From: Methanobacteriota archaeon
GTDB taxonomy: Archaea; Thermoplasmatota; Poseidoniia; Poseidoniales; SP79
Length of the DNA stretch: 14,133 bases
Direction: 5' to 3'
NCBI GenBank assembly: GCA_002715545.1
Contig: PAZI01000052.1
Span: forward strand, 1-14,133
Shown: positions 1 to 7,381 of the stretch, one piece after another
Layout of the letters: each line of letters opens with the position of its first letter
Numbering within the stretch: position 1 is the first letter of the stretch
Notes under the pieces: generated by a model
Database searches by the model: none
What the model was told of the DNA's origin: nothing
What the model saw: the letters and a program-made list of their open reading frames with translations, nothing else
Program-made: the position numbers and the translations under genes

Positions 1-3000
1 GCGATATATGTGATCGTCATCAGATTGGCCTCTGAGCCAAGGCTGCTCATCTGAACATCGCGGTGCCAATCGAGCCTGTCGAGAGTTTGGCCACCTGAAG
101 AGCTCGGTGCTGCGAGGGTGACTTCTTGGTGATTCCAAGGGGCGGGAAGTGAAAGATTGAGGGTATTCCCATTAGCAAGAGTCTGAAGCACCCATCCCGA
201 ACCACCCGCCTCGGTGATCTCCCAGGTCACAAGCTCTGATGAAGCAATAGCCGAAGAATCCGCAAGCCAAGTCGTGTTCGAGCTGGCACCCACGATATCA
301 GTATCATACACCAACGATCCAGGAACTTGCATGAATGCAGTACCTGAATACTCATACATCGTGTCTTGACGCCAATAATGAGTGATGGCCAGGTCCACGT
401 TACCCGCAGTGGGCTTAGCATAGAAGACTGGGACAACACCGATCTGGATGTAATCATCAGATGGGTCCAACGGGTTCGTACCCTTCAGATACTCCTCACC
501 ATCGTTGACACCTCCGCCATCAGTATCGGCATCGAATGGATTGGTACCAGTGATATTCTCCTCGACTGAATTCGAAAGGCCATCGCCATCATCATCAGGT
601 GGCAATATGTCATCGAACGGGTTACTCTCTGGATTTGGTTCGAAACCATAATCGATACCATCAATCAACTCTTGTCCATCATTCACGCCACCAAAATCAG
701 TATCCCGGGAAGATATGTTCGTGGCATAATCTGAGGTCTTGGCCTGCTCAAAGGCAGTCAATCCATTTGCAGTGAGCCAAGGCTGACTCCCGTACGAACA
801 CCCTGGCTCATAGCGCATGATGCCCTGACTGTGGTCATCGATGAGGATATCTTCCTTGTAACCTGGTGCACCAGGGCTATCGCCGTTGCGCTCAGTGCTA
901 TTACTCAATTCGAAGGTATCTGAAAGACCATCGCCGTCAGTGTCGATACCATTCTCACACCAAGCGTTGAGAATGACTTCCCAAGCGGAGAGACCAATAT
1001 TGTACTTGGTGTGATTACGCGCAGGAGTTCCTCGCGTGATCTCGCTATCATCCCACTCTCCATCACCATCCGAATCCCTAGAATCGAAACTTGAGCGCAG
1101 ATACGATTCCCCGGTGTCTGGATTGACCGCGTTGGTGCCTTTTTCGACCTCATCGGTCAAATTGTCCCCATCAGTATCTCTGAAATCGTCATCGCAGTAT
1201 CCGTCCCAGCCAGCAATCGCCCGATTGAGGTCCCTATATTGAGGGAGTGAAGGGTTATTCGCGTTATGCGTATGGAACCAGCACCATGACAGATTACCAA
1301 CGATCATCGACGTTTTTCCAGAGGCACTCACGTTGAATTCAAGGGAACTTGCACCTGCACCACCTAGGTCCCAGTAGGCAAAGCGAGTCCCATCGTCGAA
1401 CCAACCAGTGCAGCCACTGGCTTTGGCCTCATTCTCATTCTCACCACAATCTGGATTGATCAGAGTTGTATCATTCAATGTCGCAGTGAAAGGAGATCCT
1501 ACACTGGCAGATGACAGACTGGCAGTGAAGTTAGCAGTCCAATAGTCACAGGGGTTGTATCCTGTGGGCGAGCTCGGCCCAATCCAACCAAGAGTTGAAT
1601 CATTCGTAATCCCACTCTCTACAGTGTCGTTCCGACCACCGAAGTCAGTATCGGGTTCGAGATAGTTGAGGGTACATCCACTCAGGCCGGTCATTGAGGC
1701 AGAGTTGTTCTCGACACGATCGGGAATTCCATCCCCGTCGGTATCATCATCACTCTCTGGATTTCTCGGGTCAGTCTCACCCGTCTGCGTCCAATTACCA
1801 TCATGGTCAGCGTCCTCATCTCCATCGAAGTATTTGTCAGAATCTGTATCCTCAGCAAGCGGGTCACTAGGTAGACCTGCCGGGCTGTTCTTGGTGCCAC
1901 CATAGTTTCCGTTAACCTCAATGCCATCCTCAAGCCCATCGTCATCGGTGTCGTTATCCGTGGGGTCGGTGAAATAGATGTGAACCTCTTGACTGTCGTT
2001 CAGGCCATCACCATCAGTATCTTTCACATTCGGGTCTGTCGAATTGATCGAATCCGTGACTGCTGGGAACTCAGCGCATGCAGTGCCAGGTGCTGTAGAG
2101 TTGAATGCAGAAGTGAGTGGGCGACCGAAGTTGGCCCAATTAGAAGGATCATTGTTTGAATCACGGATTGGACGACAGAATCCTGTCGAAAGACCATCGA
2201 ACTTCGGGTGGGTTCGCTCAGCAGAGGTGTTGGTCGCAAGACCTGGAACGTATTGGGAGATCAACCAGCCATTATTGTCAGACCAAGTCCCGATGGACCA
2301 AGGTGGGTTGATGTACTCGAAGATATTGATCAGACCATCATTGTCGGGATCGCCGCCAGCCCCGTCATCACCAGCGGGACTGGTTGGATCCAAGCCGTGC
2401 TCGATCTCCCAGCCATCATTCATCCCATCGCCATCACTATCGTAACCATCGACATCCTCGTCGACCAGTCCATCCCCATCATCATCGTCATCGTTGCATG
2501 CTGCATCACCGTCATGGATGGGGGGTATGTTGTCATTCAAATCGGTCAGGCCGTCACCATCGTCATCGAAATTATTGCGGCAGATGTCACCAATCGGATC
2601 TGTCGCAAGATGAGTCGTATAGTATCCCCCAGACCTTCTTATCTTGGTCCCATAACTTTCGTCAAAGCCATTGGTTGGCGCAGTGCCATTCCACCAAACA
2701 CCATTCTCAAGTTTACCATTCGCATTACCACTAGGAGGTACGACCTGATTAGGGTAGGCGGGCATGTAGCTGACCAAAGAACCCACGCTCGAATTATCAT
2801 CCACGAGCTCCCACACTGTACCGCCACAGGAGAATTTCGCGAACTTCCCTGTGGGCGCTGGGCCCTGTACAGCAGAGCAGCCGTAGGAGTACTCCTCAAA
2901 GTTGGTCACACCATCATTGTCGGGGTCATCCCACGTACCATTGGGCGAGGATCTGTCAAAGGGATTCAGGCCCCAGTACCATTCCCAGCCATCGGGCAGA

Positions 3001-3230
3001 CCATCGCCATCTGAGTCGGGATCTGAATCAGAGAGGGTATAACCTGTGTTCGTCGAAGAGTACCTGCTCTCAATCGTGGAGTTCAGACCATCATTATCCG
3101 AGTCAGTACCTGGATTGAAGGAAGGATTGGGCAGAGCAGCGGATGCTCCCGGCGTGAGAATAGAGAGCAGCATGACCATGACAAGGGAAACACTCCGAAA
3201 ACGGAGATGAGAGAGATTCGACCGAGCCAT
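1..3230 (-). CDS. Secreted thrombospondin type 3 repeat protein, 3' end outside the window
   Basis: One unbroken reading frame runs from an ATG at 3230-3228 off the left edge, giving at least 1076 residues with no stop. Residues 1-31 form a Sec signal peptide: basic start, the hydrophobic core SVSLVMVMLLSIL, then an Ala-rich cleavage region ending ASA. Residues about 39 to 927 hold some 15 Asp-rich calcium-binding motifs of the thrombospondin type 3 kind, such as DTDGDGLNDSQE, DSDGDGMNDGWE and DTDFGGVNDGQE. Many end in the GTNP-x-D linker. Spacer segments with Cys pairs, Trp and many N-x-S/T sequons separate them. From about 930 the repeats stop and a beta-rich globular segment begins, cut off by the window edge. 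Such proteins are typically exported, rigidified by calcium and used in adhesion or as surface enzymes. The domain beyond the edge could be enzymatic, but that cannot be seen. It lies 74 bases downstream of the surface protein gene on the same strand and may be cotranscribed. The start is firm because the signal peptide begins there. Confidence 0.88.
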   Translation of the reverse strand, partial: MARSNLSHLRFRSVSLVMVMLLSILTPGASAALPNPSFNPGTDSDNDGLNSTIESRYSSTNTGYTLSDSDPDSDGDGLPDGWEWYWGLNPFDRSSPNGTWDDPDNDGVTNFEEYSYGCSAVQGPAPTGKFAKFSCGGTVWELVDDNSSVGSLVSYMPAYPNQVVPPSGNANGKLENGVWWNGTAPTNGFDESYGTKIRRSGGYYTTHLATDPIGDICRNNFDDDGDGLTDLNDNIPPIHDGDAACNDDDDDGDGLVDEDVDGYDSDGDGMNDGWEIEHGLDPTSPAGDDGAGGDPDNDGLINIFEYINPPWSIGTWSDNNGWLISQYVPGLATNTSAERTHPKFDGLSTGFCRPIRDSNNDPSNWANFGRPLTSAFNSTAPGTACAEFPAVTDSINSTDPNVKDTDGDGLNDSQEVHIYFTDPTDNDTDDDGLEDGIEVNGNYGGTKNSPAGLPSDPLAEDTDSDKYFDGDEDADHDGNWTQTGETDPRNPESDDDTDGDGIPDRVENNSASMTGLSGCTLNYLEPDTDFGGRNDTVESGITNDSTLGWIGPSSPTGYNPCDYWTANFTASLSSASVGSPFTATLNDTTLINPDCGENENEAKASGCTGWFDDGTRFAYWDLGGAGASSLEFNVSASGKTSMIVGNLSWCWFHTHNANNPSLPQYRDLNRAIAGWDGYCDDDFRDTDGDNLTDEVEKGTNAVNPDTGESYLRSSFDSRDSDGDGEWDDSEITRGTPARNHTKYNIGLSAWEVILNAWCENGIDTDGDGLSDTFELSNSTERNGDSPGAPGYKEDILIDDHSQGIMRYEPGCSYGSQPWLTANGLTAFEQAKTSDYATNISSRDTDFGGVNDGQELIDGIDYGFEPNPESNPFDDILPPDDDGDGLSNSVEENITGTNPFDADTDGGGVNDGEEYLKGTNPLDPSDDYIQIGVVPVFYAKPTAGNVDLAITHYWRQDTMYEYSGTAFMQVPGSLVYDTDIVGASSNTTWLADSSAIASSELVTWEITEAGGSGWVLQTLANGNTLNLSLPAPWNHQEVTLAAPSSSGGQTLDRLDWHRDVQMSSLGSEANLMTITYI
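450..3115 (-). repeat. Block of degenerate TSP3 calcium-binding repeats within the coding region
   Basis: On the plus strand the block appears as recurrent variants of ccatcaccatcagtatc, for example near 580, 930, 1165, 1730, 2010, 2410, 2545 and 3000. Each encodes D-x-D-x-D-G-hydrophobic-x-D/N on the minus strand. The units are diverged and unevenly spaced, with spacers from a few residues to over 100. They are therefore protein-level repeats under selection, not a recent tandem DNA expansion. Three units carry the variant DTDFGG or DTDGGG, in which a glycine replaces the usual aspartate. Confidence 0.8.
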
Positions 3231-3304
3231 GGCTGACGTCTCCACCACTCGGAAGGGGCACTTAAGCGAAATGGAGCGATGCTCGGACAACTTGGGCCTA
3301 GATT

Positions 3305-6262
3305 CTATCCATCCAAGTCCTCAAAATCCTCGATTTCACTGATTGAAGCCTCGATTTGATCGAAATCAATCACCTCTGATTCAACCGCTGTCTCAACTGC
3401 TGTCTCAGCCGACGTCTCAACTACCGTAGGAGCTACAGGGCGCCGTCCACGGCGAGCAACACTGGCGACGAGGACCAGAAGGCCTGCTCCAATGAAGATC
3501 ATCGTCTCAGCCCGAGGATTAACGAGTTCACACCTCAGGCCATCCGTACCCTTCGGAGACATGGTCTTAATCTCAAGGATCTCCTCGTAGGCCTGAGAAC
3601 GATTGTACGAGGTCGTCGTATCGCCAAGGATGCTGATCGTCGGCTTAGCGACGATCTTCAACTGCTCAGTCACACCAGCCCTGGTACACTCAGCAGTGGC
3701 TACTGAGATGCTGACTGCCTGCCCCTCACTAGGATCAAGGGGGATGTAGGTAGGACTCACCTCAACGTTCCATCCAATAGGAATGTCCTCCACTTCAACT
3801 TCGAAGATGACCATGGCATTGCCATCATTCCTGATCTCGAATTCATAATCCATAGCTTGGCCACTCATGACCTCGACATTTGCAGTACCTTGTATCAAAC
3901 GGACTTGAGGCATACCGATCGCGACATCGACGATGACCTGTAATTCGAATTCGCGAGTCGAATCGTCAGCCTGTTCGAATCGAAGCACCACAATATGCTC
4001 ACCTGCCCTAGCTAGTGAATCCGGCCGCATCCGAACAACGAACTCCTCGGATGAACCGCTGGACAAGGTGAGTGGGAAATCGAAAGGATCGGACATAGTG
4101 GCATCGAGATATTCAAAATCCCATTGTGTCAGATCGTCATCTCCATTGCGATTAGCAGCGATGTCCTCAACCCGAATAAAGTTCCAATCAATCTCTACAT
4201 CATCGGTCCTCACCGATGTGGCGCGGATACGGAATTCTGCCACCGATGAAGAATCACCGGCAGTGATGCCTGTGACATTACCCAAGGAAGAATCACCATC
4301 GTTATCCCATACAACTGTGGCGAACATCCCGTACGTACGCTGAAGCTGAAGACCTATCGATGATTCATAACTGAGGTTATCGGCATTGCTCACAGTGAAT
4401 CCAAGATCATCGATTAGAACGTTGCTCTCGACACTCAGGGCTTCAATTCGTATGCGAATCTCAATGGCCTCGAAACGCCCGAGTTCCCTGATCGAATATC
4501 CTATTGCAGAGTCATCCGCTGGAAGTTCAGCTCCGGCTTCTGAATCAAAGAATTCAAGATTTGCCCATGATGGCTTCTGGATTTGTCCAATCTTGAACGG
4601 GTCACTATCATACCCTGCGTTGAAGACACGCATGTGAATCGTGGACGTATTTCCTGCTTCGATAGGAAGTGGATTCGTCAGCTGATTGTCTTCAGCAGAA
4701 CGGGTTGAATTGTAGAATGGTTGCGTGAACTCAGCATCATGATACAGAGTAACAACAGGAGCGGCATGGACATCTACCTTCTGCATCGACCAGTTACCCC
4801 ACGTTTCATCCACCTTAGAATCATCAACATAAATGTCGAAACGTAAGCGGAAGGTCTGGTCAGAGGGCATCGTTGCTAAGTCATCGGGTGTTGTCATAGT
4901 CACTTCACGAGTCACCGAACTGTGTGCGGAGTCGAGCGTGATTTCATCTGCAGGGACACTCACCGTCCAATCACTACCGAATACAGAGATGAGGTTCACA
5001 CGTACGGTCTGTGTCAGGCTGAGGTCTCCGACGTGGCGAAGACGAACGCCGAAGGATGTGAAACTTCCAGGAGGTATATGGATGATATCAGAGGAGGAGT
5101 TGGTCATCGAAGACCTGACTCCATGTTCAGTGATTGTCAGCGGGTGGTCGACTGAACTATCAGAATAAGTTCGTTGTATTGTGACTTGGTGGTCACGCTG
5201 ATCCCTGATCAGAGCTGTCAGCGTGTAATACCCCACATCTTCATTGGAACCGTATGTCCAGTTGAACTCATAGACGAGTGAGCGGCCCTGACTCGCCAGA
5301 TTATCCAGATCTATGATCCGGTGTTCAGAAGGGATGAGGTCCTTTCCAGCATCGGGGTTATACAACGAGAGTTCAACACGACGCAGGTCGACCACACCGA
5401 AGGCCGAGCGGATATCAAGAGAAAGGAACAGTTTTCGGTACTCGATATCATCATTCGGATAAACCTCAGAGACCTCCTCTTTGTACCTGTGAGTCGAGTC
5501 GTCACGGTATAGGCTGATAGATGATGTCTCCAAGGCGTGAGTACGGATTTCCATCTTCGAGTACTCAGTCGAACTGTCGATGTCGCCCCACGCTACCTGC
5601 GCACTGCAGTCTGCTGGAAGAGATGGTATCGAACCCCCGCCCCCGCCTTCACAAGTCGTGTCGGCTGAAATTCTGAGGAGAAGTCGGGATCCTGCAGGAA
5701 TGACGACTTCACTGATGCCTGCATCGAACTTCAGACGGATAGGGTATGTACTGTATCCACAATTCGTCTGCCAGGCCGGACAACCTTCTACATCTTGAGT
5801 GGCCACTCCAATCTCAGTGGCCCCGCTATCCCCCTCTATCTGAAGACTGAACTGATAGTCAGCAGTCGAATTCGAACCGCGGTGGCGCAAAAAGATGTAG
5901 GATTCAATGCCATATCGGTTACTACTAGACTGCCACTCACCATGTATGGTGATTGAAGCGTCCAACTCATCAGTCCTGAATTCCAAGCCCTCCTCATCAG
6001 CAGCATCTGCTTCCTCACTGTCCGAGCCTTCAGGTTCAACGGTCGTCAAATGGCCATCTCCGTCGGCCCCTGTACGGGCCGAATCAAGATAGAGGATGTA
6101 ATCGAATACAGTACCCGCATGGGATGGCTCGGGTGCAAGGACATGAGGTACAGAGACCCGGTCCACGTCGCCAAGAGAGGTCATGAATGGAAATGCGCTG
6201 GCCAGAAAGAGAAACACCAACACCATGCTGGCCCAACGGGGCTGCACGTTACTGTTCATCAT
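3305..6262 (-). CDS. Large type I membrane-anchored surface protein with Ig-like/CARDB-like domains
   Basis: The chosen start is the ATG at 6262-6260 (985 residues). The frame extends eight codons further to a TTG at 6286, and a second ATG follows at 6259. The N-terminus has a basic residue then the hydrophobic run MVLVFLFLASAFPFM, a signal peptide. The next 880 or so residues are extracellular beta-rich sequence with many N-x-S/T sequons. A NEW3/CARDB-like Ig fold is recognisable near residues 820-915 (EIRNDGNAMVIFEVEVED, then PIGWNVEVSP), where sequences of this type treat intermolecular or cell-wall binding. A single C-terminal membrane helix (about 921-937, IFIGAGLLVLVASVA) is followed by a stop-transfer cluster ARRGRRP. 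A cytoplasmic acidic tail of about 45 residues ends in DFEDLDG. The topology is N-out, C-in. Function is not recognised; a role at the cell surface beside the TSP3 protein is inferred from topology and position only. No Shine-Dalgarno sequence is seen before the start. Confidence 0.82.
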   Translation of the reverse strand: MMNSNVQPRWASMVLVFLFLASAFPFMTSLGDVDRVSVPHVLAPEPSHAGTVFDYILYLDSARTGADGDGHLTTVEPEGSDSEEADAADEEGLEFRTDELDASITIHGEWQSSSNRYGIESYIFLRHRGSNSTADYQFSLQIEGDSGATEIGVATQDVEGCPAWQTNCGYSTYPIRLKFDAGISEVVIPAGSRLLLRISADTTCEGGGGGSIPSLPADCSAQVAWGDIDSSTEYSKMEIRTHALETSSISLYRDDSTHRYKEEVSEVYPNDDIEYRKLFLSLDIRSAFGVVDLRRVELSLYNPDAGKDLIPSEHRIIDLDNLASQGRSLVYEFNWTYGSNEDVGYYTLTALIRDQRDHQVTIQRTYSDSSVDHPLTITEHGVRSSMTNSSSDIIHIPPGSFTSFGVRLRHVGDLSLTQTVRVNLISVFGSDWTVSVPADEITLDSAHSSVTREVTMTTPDDLATMPSDQTFRLRFDIYVDDSKVDETWGNWSMQKVDVHAAPVVTLYHDAEFTQPFYNSTRSAEDNQLTNPLPIEAGNTSTIHMRVFNAGYDSDPFKIGQIQKPSWANLEFFDSEAGAELPADDSAIGYSIRELGRFEAIEIRIRIEALSVESNVLIDDLGFTVSNADNLSYESSIGLQLQRTYGMFATVVWDNDGDSSLGNVTGITAGDSSSVAEFRIRATSVRTDDVEIDWNFIRVEDIAANRNGDDDLTQWDFEYLDATMSDPFDFPLTLSSGSSEEFVVRMRPDSLARAGEHIVVLRFEQADDSTREFELQVIVDVAIGMPQVRLIQGTANVEVMSGQAMDYEFEIRNDGNAMVIFEVEVEDIPIGWNVEVSPTYIPLDPSEGQAVSISVATAECTRAGVTEQLKIVAKPTISILGDTTTSYNRSQAYEEILEIKTMSPKGTDGLRCELVNPRAETMIFIGAGLLVLVASVARRGRRPVAPTVVETSAETAVETAVESEVIDFDQIEASISEIEDFEDLDG

Positions 6263-6351
6263 CAGCGAGTTGTAGTGATGCTTCAAAACGCTTCGCAGAA
6301 GGCGAGCGCGAATCGTTCAGTTGATACAGGAACACGAGCACGCGGGGAGCA
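6263..6351. promoter_or_regulatory. Divergent spacer between the surface protein gene and tRNA-Leu
   Basis: These 89 bases must hold the promoter of the minus-strand surface protein and that of the plus-strand tRNA. I do not see a convincing TATA box or BRE for either. The weak AT-leaning patch near 6310-6335 is the only candidate. The call rests on layout alone. Confidence 0.25.
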
Positions 6352-6435
6352 GCAGGGGTGGCTGAGTTGGACAAAGGCGCCGGGCTTAAGATCCGGTCCC
6401 GAAGGGGTTCGCAGGTTCGAATCCTGCCCCCTGCA
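6352..6435 (+). tRNA. tRNA-Leu (anticodon UAA)
   Basis: A complete type II cloverleaf can be folded by eye. The acceptor stem GCAGGGG (6352-6358) pairs with CCCCTGC (6428-6434) and is followed by discriminator A. The D arm contains GTTGGAC, the anticodon stem CCGGG/TCCGG encloses loop CTTAAGA with anticodon TAA at 6387-6389, and a long variable arm TCCCGAAGGGGTTC follows. The T arm is GCAGG-TTCGAAT-CCTGC. The long variable arm and the UAA anticodon give leucine, decoding UUA and UUG by wobble. After the discriminator the genome reads CC then T, so the terminal A of CCA is not encoded and must be added by tRNA nucleotidyltransferase. There is no intron. No T-rich terminator is visible immediately downstream. 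Confidence 0.96.
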
Positions 6436-6491
6436 CCTATCTGGGCATGATAGCAGTGTCATGGTGAGAGCGAATCGCACTTAGCAATGCT

Positions 6492-7364
6492 TCACTCAGA
6501 CTCCTCATCGCCAGCGAACATCTCCAGCAATCGGTGAGCTACCTCGCCAACCACCCATTCACCTTCAAGGCGGGGGAGGTCACAACTAAGACGGCGGTCG
6601 GAGAACAGGAAGGCTAACCGTCCTTGAGTCGTGACGTCGAGGTCTCGAAACTCATCCAAAGGGTACCTGACAGGTTGACCTGCCAGAGTGTTGAGTATTC
6701 GTCCATGAACAACAATCTCGCTCGACGTGATACGAACCGTGTGGTTGGTCTCAAGCACGTTGGTCTGACCATTAATCACGTACCAGATCCCATGCACGAG
6801 AACGAGCAGTGGTAGCAGGACAAGAGCGGGGTTGATACCTCCCAGATTGAACAAAGAGACGGCCAGGGCCAAGAGAAGTGCAACTGAATTACTGCCCAGG
6901 TAAAGGGCCCAGAACATCGGAGTGATCGTCGATGGCAACTGGAGTTCAAAGCCATCGTCTGCCTTCTTGAACTCGACCTCCATTGAAGGAAGACGCTGAG
7001 GGCGAGGCCAGCGGCTTGGGAACGTCTTGAGCTGGTCTGGTACATTCATACCATGCTCATCTGACTCGACTGAACGACCGGTGTGCTCCTCAAAACGAAC
7101 GTAGAGAGCGGCTGCCACAGTCTCCAATGCTGCCAGAATGTCCGACTCTCGGCCTGAGATGACATCTTCTGTCGTGTCTCCCAACCGGACGAACATCGTA
7201 GCGGCTGGGAACAAACCCCCACGCTTCCTTGAACCGAGTTCAGTGATCTGTAGGCGCTTCCACTGCTTCGAAGAACCACCTGACTGAACGCTCAGCAGCG
7301 AGTCAGATGCAGTGACGGTCGCCGAGCCGATGTTGACGCTGACCTCCGCGACCATGCTCTGCAT
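6492..7364 (-). CDS. Two-helix membrane protein of unknown function with possible PH-like flanking domains
   Basis: A 290-residue protein starting at ATG 7364; another ATG three codons in (7355) is equally possible. Residues 1-90 are soluble and beta-rich, ending in the helix ILAALETVAAAL. Residues 91-145 are a polar linker. Two membrane helices follow at about 150-174 and 178-198, separated by a short NLGGINP turn, forming a hairpin. Residues 205-283 are again soluble: strands HTVRITSSEIVVHGR and RLAFLFSDRRLSCDL, then a final helix VVGEVAHRLLEMF. Strands followed by one C-terminal helix resemble the bacterial/archaeal PH-like fold, and the N-terminal part has the same order, so both flanks may be copies of one domain. 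That is inference from pattern, not a recognised family. The tail is acidic (GDEESE). It is divergent from the desulfurase-like gene, with 17 bases between start codons. Confidence 0.72.
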   Translation of the reverse strand: MQSMVAEVSVNIGSATVTASDSLLSVQSGGSSKQWKRLQITELGSRKRGGLFPAATMFVRLGDTTEDVISGRESDILAALETVAAALYVRFEEHTGRSVESDEHGMNVPDQLKTFPSRWPRPQRLPSMEVEFKKADDGFELQLPSTITPMFWALYLGSNSVALLLALAVSLFNLGGINPALVLLPLLVLVHGIWYVINGQTNVLETNHTVRITSSEIVVHGRILNTLAGQPVRYPLDEFRDLDVTTQGRLAFLFSDRRLSCDLPRLEGEWVVGEVAHRLLEMFAGDEESE

Positions 7365-7381
7365 TCGGACAGCAGTTTTGA

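Noticed and set aside
2384..2734. His/Arg-rich plus-strand frame that looks like a metal-binding protein
   Set aside because: The His runs come from cat/cac triplets that are the complement of the Asp-Gly codons of the TSP3 repeats.
2208..3014. Plus-strand open frame of 268 codons opposite the TSP3 gene
   Set aside because: It is the antisense reading of GAT/GGT-rich Asp-Gly repeats, which yields Ile/Val-rich low-complexity sequence with few stops. The minus-strand frame has a signal peptide and recognisable repeats.
450..3115. Recurrent ccatca-type units as a possible CRISPR or tandem repeat array
   Set aside because: Units are diverged, unevenly spaced, in frame and explained by coding for TSP3 motifs.
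6436..6491. Possible attachment site or integrase remnant at the tRNA-Leu 3' end
   Set aside because: No repeated copy of the tRNA 3' end and no integrase or mobile gene is seen in the window; the space is only 56 bases.
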